Part shown: piece after piece, positions 5,557 through 12,245 of the stretch
Layout: every line of letters begins with the position of its first letter
How positions within the stretch are numbered: the first letter of the stretch is position 1
Assembly: GCA_964416305.1 (NCBI GenBank)
Contig: CAYQDM010000050.1
Location: 1-12,245 of the forward strand
Source: Acidaminobacter sp964416305
GTDB taxonomy: Bacteria > Bacillota > Clostridia > Peptostreptococcales > Acidaminobacteraceae
Reading direction: 5' to 3'
Length of the DNA: 12,245 nt
Made by a program: the position numbers and the translations under genes
Notes under the pieces: generated by a model
Database searches by the model: none
Told to the model about the DNA's origin: nothing
Seen by the model: only the letters and a program-made list of their open reading frames with translations

Positions 5557-7320
5557 ATGCGTAAATCTTTACTTGTCACTATGCTCTTACTCATATCCAT
5601 CACTCTCTGCATACCCACAAACGCCTATGCCGCAGCGCAGCCGTCCAACTGGGCAGAGCCCTATGTTGAAGCTGTGATCACAGAGCCTGAGCTTGAAGTC
5701 AACCGCTTGCTGGACGGTTATCAGAACCGGATCACCCGCGGCGAGTTCGCCTACCTTGCGGTCGCTCTCTACAACTATTACACCGGAACCACACCGGAAG
5801 CCGGTCAGGCGCGCTTCACCGACACCTCGGACCCCTACGTGCTGGCGGCGAAAAATGCCGGCATTGTCAGCGGCTACGAGGACGGAAGCTACCGCCCGAG
5901 CAGCGAAATCCGCAGGGACGAGCTGGCTACCCTATTCGTGAACCTGTTCAAAGCGTCAAAGATAAAATTCCAGCCCGCAGACGCCAATCGCTTTACGGAT
6001 GATGCCGTCATCCAGTCCTGGGCAAAATCTTCAGTCTACATTGCCAAAACAAACGGCGTTGTGAGCGGCGTCGGCGCCAACAACTACGACCCGGCAGGTA
6101 CCGCGACCCGGGAAGAAGCCTTGATCATGCTCTACAAAGCCATGCGCCTCAGAGGCGATAATCCAATACTCGAAGTCCACTTCATTGACGTTGGCCAGGG
6201 GGACGCCGCACTGATCAAGAAAGGCGACAAGGCAATGCTGATTGATGGCGGCACGCCATTCAGCGACGCGGTTATAGTCAATTATCTTAAAGCCAAAGGC
6301 GTCACTCGCCTGGACTACCTGATCGCGACACACCCCCACGTAGATCATATTGGTGCGTTGGACAGTGTCGTGAAAGCCTTTGACGTCTCAAATGTAATCA
6401 TGCCAAACGTAATAGAAGACACGCCGACCTTTTTAAGCTTCACAAGTGCGCTCTCAACCAAGAGAATTATGCCGAAAGTCCCCGCCGCTGGCACAAGCTA
6501 TGAGCTTGGAAAGTCTTCCTTTATGGTGCTGGCACCAAATAACGGCAGTTATATAAACATGAACAACCATTCCATTGTTCTTAAGTTGTCAGATGGTGTC
6601 AACGATTTCCTGTTTACCAGTGATGCGGGGACGCTCTCAGAAAATGAGATGCTCCAAAGCTTTAGAGATCTGCTCAACGCGGAAGTACTCAAAGTTGCCC
6701 ATCATGGCAGTGAAGACACCTCCAGTCAAAATTTCCTAAATGCTGTGTCGCCCAAATACGCTTTGATCAGCGTAGGGAAGGGCAATGATTATGGTCTTCC
6801 TCACCAGACGGTTTTAAACCGCTTGGCCTCAATGAATGTGAAGCTTTACCGAACCGACCTCCTCAGCACCGTCATTGCGAAAAGCGACGGCATCAGCATC
6901 ACCTTCGATAAAGTCCCTACTGCCGCCGCCTGGCTGCCGGGCACACGCACGGCTTCGACGTCATTAACTGCACCAGTTACAGCGCCGGTCGCACCCCCTA
7001 CATCAGTCACCCCGGGGACTCTGTCACCCAACGGCATCATTATAAGCCTGCTGGAAAAGGGCAACGAGCTGGTGACCATCAAAAACACGACCACAGCAGA
7101 CGTCAATCTGCAAGGCTACAAGCTGGTCTCGGAGAAAGGCAATCAGATCTACGTTTTCCCGAACTATCTCCTAAAAGCCGGCGCCTCGGTTAAAGTTGCC
7201 AGCGGTGATGCCACTGGCGACCTCAAGTGGACCACCCAAAATATGTGGAATAACTCCGAAACGGATCCGGCAGCCCTTTACGACAGTAAAGGCGTGCTGG
7301 TCTCGCGGGTAGTAAAATAA
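5557..7320 (+). CDS. Exported SLH / ComEC-like metallo-beta-lactamase / lamin-tail protein
   Basis: This 587-residue protein starts at the ATG preceded by GAAAGGGG; an in-frame ATG at 5533 would bury the signal peptide behind charged residues. Order of parts: signal peptide (1 to about 26, ending AYA), three S-layer-homology repeats (about 30-75, 85-135, 145-200; best seen in AGIVSGYEDGSYRP and NGVVSGVGANNYDP), a metallo-beta-lactamase domain (about 205-460) and a C-terminal lamin-tail-like beta domain (about 490-587) after a Thr/Pro/Ala-rich linker. The hydrolase domain has HFIDVGQGDAALI, THPHVDH (258-264), FTSDAG and AHHGSED (from 381), as in the C-terminal domain of the competence protein ComEC. 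It is probably anchored to the cell-wall polymer and hydrolyses an extracellular substrate, possibly nucleic acid. The domains are seen directly; the substrate is inferred. The membrane-channel part of ComEC is absent. Confidence 0.92.
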   Translation: MRKSLLVTMLLLISITLCIPTNAYAAAQPSNWAEPYVEAVITEPELEVNRLLDGYQNRITRGEFAYLAVALYNYYTGTTPEAGQARFTDTSDPYVLAAKNAGIVSGYEDGSYRPSSEIRRDELATLFVNLFKASKIKFQPADANRFTDDAVIQSWAKSSVYIAKTNGVVSGVGANNYDPAGTATREEALIMLYKAMRLRGDNPILEVHFIDVGQGDAALIKKGDKAMLIDGGTPFSDAVIVNYLKAKGVTRLDYLIATHPHVDHIGALDSVVKAFDVSNVIMPNVIEDTPTFLSFTSALSTKRIMPKVPAAGTSYELGKSSFMVLAPNNGSYINMNNHSIVLKLSDGVNDFLFTSDAGTLSENEMLQSFRDLLNAEVLKVAHHGSEDTSSQNFLNAVSPKYALISVGKGNDYGLPHQTVLNRLASMNVKLYRTDLLSTVIAKSDGISITFDKVPTAAAWLPGTRTASTSLTAPVTAPVAPPTSVTPGTLSPNGIIISLLEKGNELVTIKNTTTADVNLQGYKLVSEKGNQIYVFPNYLLKAGASVKVASGDATGDLKWTTQNMWNNSETDPAALYDSKGVLVSRVVK

Positions 7321-7385
7321 GGCCGGCAAGTCACATGAATTAGGCTGCCCTGCCGAAAACAAAATAAACCTTAAGAGGTTTCAAT

Positions 7386-7862
7386 ATGAAGATCAGAGAC
7401 TACAACCCGAGCGACTGCGCAGCATTAGCCCAGCTTTTTTACGATACGGTTCATACCATCAACGCCAGGGACTACACGGCGGCGCAGCTTGAGGTTTGGG
7501 CAACAGGAAGTATTGACCTGGCAGCGTGGAACCGGTCCTTCCTCGAACACCTCACTTTGGTAGCTGAAATGGACGACATCATTGTTGGTTTTGCGGATAT
7601 GGACCATCAGGGCCATCTCGACAGGCTCTATGTGCACAAAAACTATCAGGGAAACGGCATCGCAACCGCACTGGTCAAAGCGCTGGAGCAAAGGACAATA
7701 AATGAAAACATTGACTCCTATAAAACCTACGCCTCCATAACGGCCAGGCCATTTTTTGAAAAACTCGGATACACGGTGCAGTCTGAAAATACAGTGGTCA
7801 GAGGCAGCGTATCCCTGACAAATTTCAAAATGACAAAGAAGCCTCCAGCCAAACATAAGTAG
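7386..7862 (+). CDS. GNAT-family N-acetyltransferase
   Basis: This 158-residue protein has a GCN5-related acetyltransferase fold. It shows MKIRDYNPSDCAAL at the start, DIIVGFADMDHQGHLDRLYVHKNYQGNGIATALVKAL, with the acetyl-CoA pyrophosphate loop QGNGIA at 88-93, and ASITARPFFEKLGYT near 116-130. The length and motif order resemble the YafP-like group of small acetyltransferases. The acyl acceptor cannot be deduced. AAGAGGT lies about 8 bases before the start. It lies 65 bases after the S-layer protein gene, with no clear terminator between them, so read-through is possible. Confidence 0.9.
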   Translation: MKIRDYNPSDCAALAQLFYDTVHTINARDYTAAQLEVWATGSIDLAAWNRSFLEHLTLVAEMDDIIVGFADMDHQGHLDRLYVHKNYQGNGIATALVKALEQRTINENIDSYKTYASITARPFFEKLGYTVQSENTVVRGSVSLTNFKMTKKPPAKHK

Positions 7863-7955
7863 AAAACAAGAGTTTTTACCTATATCAAATCTATATTGGC
7901 AAATGAATCCGTCCGAATACCTATATGAAGCCAAAAATCAACGACAGGTGATACT

Positions 7956-8003
7956 ATGCCGATGGTCACACCACACACCACCACGCCCAAGATCACACCT
8001 TAA
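7956..8003 (+). CDS. Possible 15-residue upstream ORF in the MutT leader
   Basis: A short frame, MPMVTPHTTTPKITP, starts after an AGGTG at 7947-7951 and stops with TAA at 8001-8003. That stop overlaps the TAAGGAG ribosome binding site of the Nudix gene. Four Thr and four Pro codons make it unusually biased. It could couple or attenuate translation of the next gene, but a chance frame in a 154-base gap is quite possible. Confidence 0.25.
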   Translation: MPMVTPHTTTPKITP

Positions 8004-8016
8004 GGAGCCCACACCC

Positions 8017-8436
8017 ATGAAGCACCTGACCGTCACCGCCGCCATCCTCATGCACAATGGCGAAATCCTCTGCACGCAGCGCAAGGAGAGTGAGCGCGAC
8101 TATATCTCACTAAAATACGAATTCCCCGGCGGCAAGGTAGAAGCAGGGGAGAGCATGGAAGCGGCTTTGTCCCGGGAACTGAAAGAAGAGCTGAATCTGG
8201 ATCTCAGAGTCCAGCCGAACCACTATTACATGACGGTGGATCACACCTATCCGGATGTTTCAATCACCATGAATTGCTATATATGCGAGATCACCAATAA
8301 AACCATTGAGTGCAACGACCATCACCACTATGTCTGGCTGCCCCCAAGTCAGCTCGATACCTTGGACTGGGCGCCAGCGGATTGGCCGGTGGTGAAGCGG
8401 TTGATGGCAGAAGCTGAGAGTATGACAGAGCTTTGA
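8017..8436 (+). CDS. MutT-type Nudix hydrolase, (deoxy)nucleoside triphosphate pyrophosphohydrolase
   Basis: This 139-residue protein has a Nudix box beginning at Gly39 (GKVEAGES... then RELKEEL at 53-59), satisfying G-x5-E-x7-RE-x2-EE. The Gly usually found after the last EE pair is Asn60. The preceding KYEFPGGK and the overall length match MutT-like enzymes that hydrolyse damaged nucleotides such as 8-oxo-dGTP; the true substrate may differ. The start at 8017 is supported by TAAGGAG at 8001-8007. The frame stays open to an ATG at 7903, but that start has no ribosome binding site and would add a Pro/His-rich extension unlike the family. The gene is terminated by the hairpin at 8464-8516. Confidence 0.9.
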   Translation: MKHLTVTAAILMHNGEILCTQRKESERDYISLKYEFPGGKVEAGESMEAALSRELKEELNLDLRVQPNHYYMTVDHTYPDVSITMNCYICEITNKTIECNDHHHYVWLPPSQLDTLDWAPADWPVVKRLMAEAESMTEL

Positions 8437-8463
8437 AATGCGCCAGAATCATTTTTCCAAACA

Positions 8464-8516
8464 AAAAGAGACAAACCGCGCACACCTCAACTTGGAGTGA
8501 GCGGTTTGTCTCTTTT
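8464..8516. terminator. Bidirectional terminator between convergent genes
   Basis: AAAAGAGACAAACCGC (8464-8479) and GCGGTTTGTCTCTTTT (8501-8516) form a perfect 16-bp stem with a 21-base loop. T-rich ends on the right and A-rich on the left let it act on both strands. It serves the Nudix gene and the minus-strand zinc-ribbon gene that converge here. Confidence 0.93.
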
Positions 8517-8581
8517 GCATAGCGATTTCAAAGTGTTGAAGTTCAGAAGTACCGGTCCTCAAGTTCTTAATTGCTTTCATT

Positions 8582-8899
8582 TCAACCATTTCTTTTTCGT
8601 TTAGCCTTTTTCCGCGCAAAGTGACGCAGCAATACTTCGCTGTTCACCAGCCTGCTCAACACCATAAAAGGAAAGAAGAAAATCCAGAACAACAGAAACA
8701 GGTAACGGCTGATATTCGTTCGGGGGTTCTTATCGCTTTGGTTCAGAGCAGTTGTGCCGCTGCTCAGGTTTTTATTCGACACTAAATCTTGTAGTGACAG
8801 GTCTTTTCGAATGGATTCGGTTGGAATGGGGTCACCGCATTTACCGCAGAATCTAGAATCATTAGCCAGTTCAGTGCCGCATGTTGCGCAGTATTTCAT
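8582..8899 (-). CDS. Small zinc-ribbon membrane protein
   Basis: This 105-residue protein has an N-terminal zinc ribbon, MKYCATCGTELANDSRFCGKCG, with CxxC pairs at 4/7 and 18/21. A polar Ser/Asn-rich linker of about 45 residues follows, then one hydrophobic segment (YLFLLFWIFFFPFMVL, about residue 65-80) and a strongly basic tail. This zinc-ribbon plus membrane-anchor layout is common in Gram-positive bacteria, and most members have no known function. The start was chosen because AGAAGG lies 9 bases upstream on the minus strand; a longer frame reaching 8962 has no such support. It converges with the Nudix gene at the shared terminator. Confidence 0.8.
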   Translation of the reverse strand: MKYCATCGTELANDSRFCGKCGDPIPTESIRKDLSLQDLVSNKNLSSGTTALNQSDKNPRTNISRYLFLLFWIFFFPFMVLSRLVNSEVLLRHFARKKAKRKRNG

Positions 8900-9174
8900 G
8901 GTTGACACCTTCTCTTGTTGAAATTTGGAATTGAAACTTGGTATGCACTCATCATATACCAAAATTGAGTGGCTGTACGGTTTTGAAAAGATAAATATTC
9001 GGTAAAGAAAAGGCTTTTAGCCGATGGTTCCTTGATCCCAACCAATCCACACCACCTTCCTTCCATTTTTTCCATTCGACAATATTAGACACTAAATTTT
9101 CCAATTTTCTTGCAGGATTCCTGGAAATAATCTCGAATGATGTAAGTGCAGTTAATCGGAGGTGTCCTAAGCCC
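8900..9174. other. Divergent intergenic region
   Basis: This 275-base A/T-rich spacer separates the minus-strand zinc-ribbon gene from the plus-strand helicase gene and must carry promoters for both. No hexamer pair is convincing: TTGCAG at 9110-9115 with TCGAAT at 9133-9138 has correct 17-base spacing but poor matches. A 74-codon minus-strand frame here has no family resemblance and no ribosome site that I can see. Confidence 0.45.
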
Positions 9175-12100
9175 ATGGTGCCAGTATCAGGTCTATATGA
9201 AGAAGTGATTTCTGAAGCGCTGAGGTCTCAGCTCGAAATGCTCCAGGAGTACCAAAAGGAAACCAAGAAAATAGACCCGGAAGAGGCTTATCTCATTCTG
9301 TCCAAATATACCGGACAGGTGATCCGCCGAGCCCTTCGTCTAGTGCGAGAAACTAAGAATACCAAGGGCGGCGAGAGTGATGACAGCGAAGCCTTGGCAC
9401 ATCAGGTGTCACTTTGCAATCAAGTTATCGAACTGCTCGCACAAGTATCAAAACAGGATGACCTCTTAAACTACAAAATCAGTGAGCAGCACGAAATGCT
9501 GCTGTCACTTTACTTAAAAATCAACACGATCCGTGCACTCAAAAAAGAAAAATCAGCCCTAAGACCGGTGACACCCATTTCCGAAAGCTCACTATTCACC
9601 GGCGCCACCATTGAACCGAGCATGGTCAGCGAGCTGAAAAAAGAGATCCTGACCTCGGACAGGATTGACATTTTGATGTCCTTCATCAAGTTGAGCGGCC
9701 TACTTCTGATCATTGAAGAGCTCAAAGAATTCGTTTCCCAAAGCCCAGACCGCAAAGTCCGCTTCATCACCACTTGCTACATGGGGGCGACCGACTACAA
9801 AGCCCTTAAGCTTTTGAGCGACATCCCACAAATTGATGTCAAAATGTCCTTCAACAGTGACCAGTCCAGACTTCACGCTAAAGCTTATCTTTTCGAGCGT
9901 CAAACCGGATTCTCTACCGCTTACATAGGCTCCTCAAACCTCTCAAAAGCCGCCATCACCAACGGTCTTGAATGGAACGTCAAGTTGTCCGAGCGCGACG
10001 CTTTCGAGATCATCAAAAAGTTCCAAGCAACCTTTGAAAGCTACTGGAATGATCCGGAATTTGAAACCATCAACCTGGATGACCCACTCATCTCCAACCG
10101 CATCAAAACAGCGCTGCAGCAGTACCAGCAGACACCTCAACATAAAGAACTCCTATTTGACATCACGCCACATCCGTTTCAGCGAGAAATGCTCGACCAT
10201 CTCCAAGCGGAGCGCGAGGTCCATGGCCGCTACAAAAACCTCCTGATCGCTGCCACTGGTACCGGAAAAACCGTGGTCTCTGCCTTTGATTACGCCCGTT
10301 TCTCAAGAAGCATAGAAAACACCGCCCACAAAACCGTCAAGCGCCCGCGCCTCCTGTTCATTGCCCACCGAAAGGAAATTCTGGATCAGAGCCTGAGGAC
10401 CTTCAGAGTCATCCTCAAAGACCAAAATTTTGGTGAGACTTTCTACGGCGGTCAAGACCCCACTCAGCTGGATCACCTGTTCATGAGCATCCAGACCTTC
10501 AACTCCAAAGCTTTTCAGAATCATACGACATCAGACTTCTACGACTTCATTATCATTGACGAGTTTCACCACGCCGCGGCGAATTCTTACCAGAAACTCC
10601 TCACTCACTATAATCCCAAAATCCTCCTGGGTCTCACCGCCACACCGGAGCGCATGGATGGTAAAAACGTCTTCCAATATTTTGATCACTTCGTCGCCTC
10701 CGAGCTGCGACTGCCCGAGGCTATCGATCGCCAGCTCCTGGCGCCCTTTCTCTATTTCGGGGTTGCAGACAACGTGGATTATACCCAGATGAAGTGGAAT
10801 GGCCGCTACGACGAGCACGAGCTCACCAAGGTTTACACCGCCAACGACCACCGCGCCAGCCTCGTCTACCAAAAGGTCGAGCAATATCTGAACGATCTGA
10901 GCGAGGTCAAAGCCATAGGCTTCTGCGCATCCCAGGCCCACGCCCGACATATGAATGCCTACTTCCAGAGGCGGGGCTTAAAGTCGGAAGTCGTCCTCTC
11001 GGATACAGACTCAGCCACTCGTGACAATGCTCAAAAACGTTTAGCCGATGGTCACCTCAACTTCCTCTTCACCGTAGATCTTTACAACGAGGGCGTCGAC
11101 ATCCCGGACCTCAACACCGTTCTCTTCCTGCGACCCACCGAAAGCCTGACCGTCTTCCTTCAGCAGCTCGGCCGTGGCCTGCGCCTCAGTCCTGGAAAAG
11201 AGCACCTCACCGTCCTGGACTTCATAGGCCAAGCCCACAAGAACTACCAATCCCGCTTCGAAGAAAAATACCGGGCTGTCTTCGAAAAGAGCCGTCATTC
11301 CCTGGTCCATCAGATCGAAAAGAATGTCTTCAAGCTGCCCCGTGGCTGCTACCTTCAGTTTGAGAAAATGGCCAAAGAGTACGTCCTGCGCGGTCTCAAG
11401 CAGGTCACCTTCAACGCGCGCTTCCTGAGCGAAAAAGTCCGGACCTTCGAGGCCGACACCGGTCAGCCTTTGACTTTAGCCGCTTTTCTTGAGCATTATA
11501 AGCTCTCCCTTTACGACTTCTATGGCTCTGGCGGCACCCCACGCAGTCTCTTTACCCTGCTAAGCCCTGAGGGCTTTGAAGCGACAGACGACTACCTCAG
11601 TGTCGTCAAGCGCTTCAAGAGTATGTTTCATCTGAATTCCAGGCGGTTTCTCCGGTTCATCCTGCAGTATCTTGAGGAGAAGGGGTGGGAAAGGGAACCA
11701 TCGGCCAACTTACTCGAGAATAGGCTGGAGGGTATGCTGTACTATACTTTCTTCCAGAAGCACCCGGGTCAAAACGGGCATGGGGGCTATAAGGACGCCT
11801 TAAAAACCATTTTCTCCGCTGATGATCTCCTCACCCAAGAAATCGCCCAAATTTGCGACCACCTGCTCGATAAAATTGAATTCGTCGATGAGTCCGTAGT
11901 CCTGGGTTTCGAGTGCCCATTAGACCTGCACTGCGCCTATACGCGGGACCAGCTGATGGCAGGACTCGGGGCCTTTGATGAGCGGTCAAGCCAGGAATTC
12001 AGGGAGGGCGTCAAATACCTGAAGGATCAGAAGCTGGATCTGTTCCTGATCAACCTGAACAAGTCGGAGAAGGACTTTTCGCCGTCAACCATGTATGAGG

Positions 12101-12245
12101 ACTATGCCATCAACAGCACGCTGTTCCACTGGCAAAGCCAGAGCACAACCAGCGTGGAGAGCCCGACGGGCCAGCGCTACATCCACCACAGAGAAAACGG
12201 TCATAAGATCCTGCTCTTCGTGCGGGAATACAAGAAAGAGCATGG
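9175..12245 (+). CDS. PLD-nuclease / superfamily 2 helicase / DUF3427 protein (3' end outside window)
   Basis: The frame is open for 1023 codons and leaves the window. The start at 9175 follows CGGAGG at 9158-9163. Layout: a helical N-terminal region (about 1-140); a phospholipase-D-like nuclease domain (about 150-300) with HAKAYLF (His234, Lys236) and GSSN (252-255); a superfamily 2 helicase with ATGTGKT (360-366), DEFHH (462-466), LTATPERMDG (487-496), TVDLYNEGVDIPD near 637 and QQLGRGLR (663-670); then a C-terminal region with TRDQLMAGLG, HWQSQ near 985 and LLFVRE, as in DUF3427. Proteins with this layout are ATP-driven DNA-processing enzymes suspected of acting in repair, restriction or phage defence, and I know of no settled function. 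No methyltransferase or specificity subunit is visible nearby; a Nudix gene is 740 bases upstream. The partner side of the locus lies outside the window. Confidence 0.92.
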   Translation, partial: MVPVSGLYEEVISEALRSQLEMLQEYQKETKKIDPEEAYLILSKYTGQVIRRALRLVRETKNTKGGESDDSEALAHQVSLCNQVIELLAQVSKQDDLLNYKISEQHEMLLSLYLKINTIRALKKEKSALRPVTPISESSLFTGATIEPSMVSELKKEILTSDRIDILMSFIKLSGLLLIIEELKEFVSQSPDRKVRFITTCYMGATDYKALKLLSDIPQIDVKMSFNSDQSRLHAKAYLFERQTGFSTAYIGSSNLSKAAITNGLEWNVKLSERDAFEIIKKFQATFESYWNDPEFETINLDDPLISNRIKTALQQYQQTPQHKELLFDITPHPFQREMLDHLQAEREVHGRYKNLLIAATGTGKTVVSAFDYARFSRSIENTAHKTVKRPRLLFIAHRKEILDQSLRTFRVILKDQNFGETFYGGQDPTQLDHLFMSIQTFNSKAFQNHTTSDFYDFIIIDEFHHAAANSYQKLLTHYNPKILLGLTATPERMDGKNVFQYFDHFVASELRLPEAIDRQLLAPFLYFGVADNVDYTQMKWNGRYDEHELTKVYTANDHRASLVYQKVEQYLNDLSEVKAIGFCASQAHARHMNAYFQRRGLKSEVVLSDTDSATRDNAQKRLADGHLNFLFTVDLYNEGVDIPDLNTVLFLRPTESLTVFLQQLGRGLRLSPGKEHLTVLDFIGQAHKNYQSRFEEKYRAVFEKSRHSLVHQIEKNVFKLPRGCYLQFEKMAKEYVLRGLKQVTFNARFLSEKVRTFEADTGQPLTLAAFLEHYKLSLYDFYGSGGTPRSLFTLLSPEGFEATDDYLSVVKRFKSMFHLNSRRFLRFILQYLEEKGWEREPSANLLENRLEGMLYYTFFQKHPGQNGHGGYKDALKTIFSADDLLTQEIAQICDHLLDKIEFVDESVVLGFECPLDLHCAYTRDQLMAGLGAFDERSSQEFREGVKYLKDQKLDLFLINLNKSEKDFSPSTMYEDYAINSTLFHWQSQSTTSVESPTGQRYIHHRENGHKILLFVREYKKEH

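Noticed and set aside
8952..9176. 74-codon minus-strand frame between the zinc-ribbon and helicase genes
   Set aside because: It occupies the divergent promoter region, begins across the helicase start codon, and shows no domain or convincing ribosome site.
9175..12245. Type I or type III restriction subunit
   Set aside because: The helicase core is similar, but the N-terminal PLD motifs and DUF3427-like C-terminus differ, and no methyltransferase or specificity gene is visible in the window.

Overview
The window looks like chromosomal DNA from an anaerobic Gram-positive bacterium, probably a member of the Clostridia. The evidence is strong AGGAGG-type ribosome binding sites, an S-layer-homology exported protein, an enhancer-dependent sigma-54 promoter with a RocR-like Fis-type regulator beside it, and balanced base composition. 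The genus cannot be read from the sequence alone. No rRNA, tRNA, CRISPR array, transposase or phage gene was seen.

Region 1 (1-4184) is the most interesting part and reads as one regulated catabolic locus. It begins with the last 57 residues of a Fis-type DNA-binding regulator and its terminator. A 380-base control region follows, with palindromes, three CCAAGTG motifs and a textbook -24/-12 sigma-54 promoter. The promoter drives a BCCT-family (betaine/carnitine/choline type) transporter, then a homologue of histidine ammonia-lyase, then a small two-helix membrane protein, and the unit closes at a strong terminator. The lyase has lost the Ala-Ser-Gly triad that forms the MIO cofactor, along with two other MIO-site residues. 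A betaine transporter paired with an MIO-less histidine-lyase homologue fits ergothionase, which eliminates trimethylamine from ergothioneine, the betaine of 2-thiohistidine. I propose a sigma-54-controlled ergothioneine (or hercynine-like betaine) uptake and cleavage operon. The substrate is inferred, not proven.

Region 2 (4185-5294) has three 24-base tandem repeats and then two small membrane-associated proteins likely to bind metal: a DUF2318-type protein with two CxxC pairs, and a His- and Cys-rich DUF2933-like protein. Region 3 (5295-8520) holds a large exported protein (S-layer domains, ComEC-like metallo-beta-lactamase domain, lamin-tail-like C-terminus), a GNAT acetyltransferase and a MutT-type Nudix hydrolase, and ends at a 16-bp bidirectional terminator.

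Region 4 (8521-12245) has a short minus-strand zinc-ribbon membrane protein. It is followed by the first 1023 codons of a large plus-strand protein that joins a PLD-type nuclease domain, a superfamily 2 helicase and a DUF3427-type C-terminus, and runs off the window. This protein is DNA-repair- or defence-like, and its exact role is unknown.
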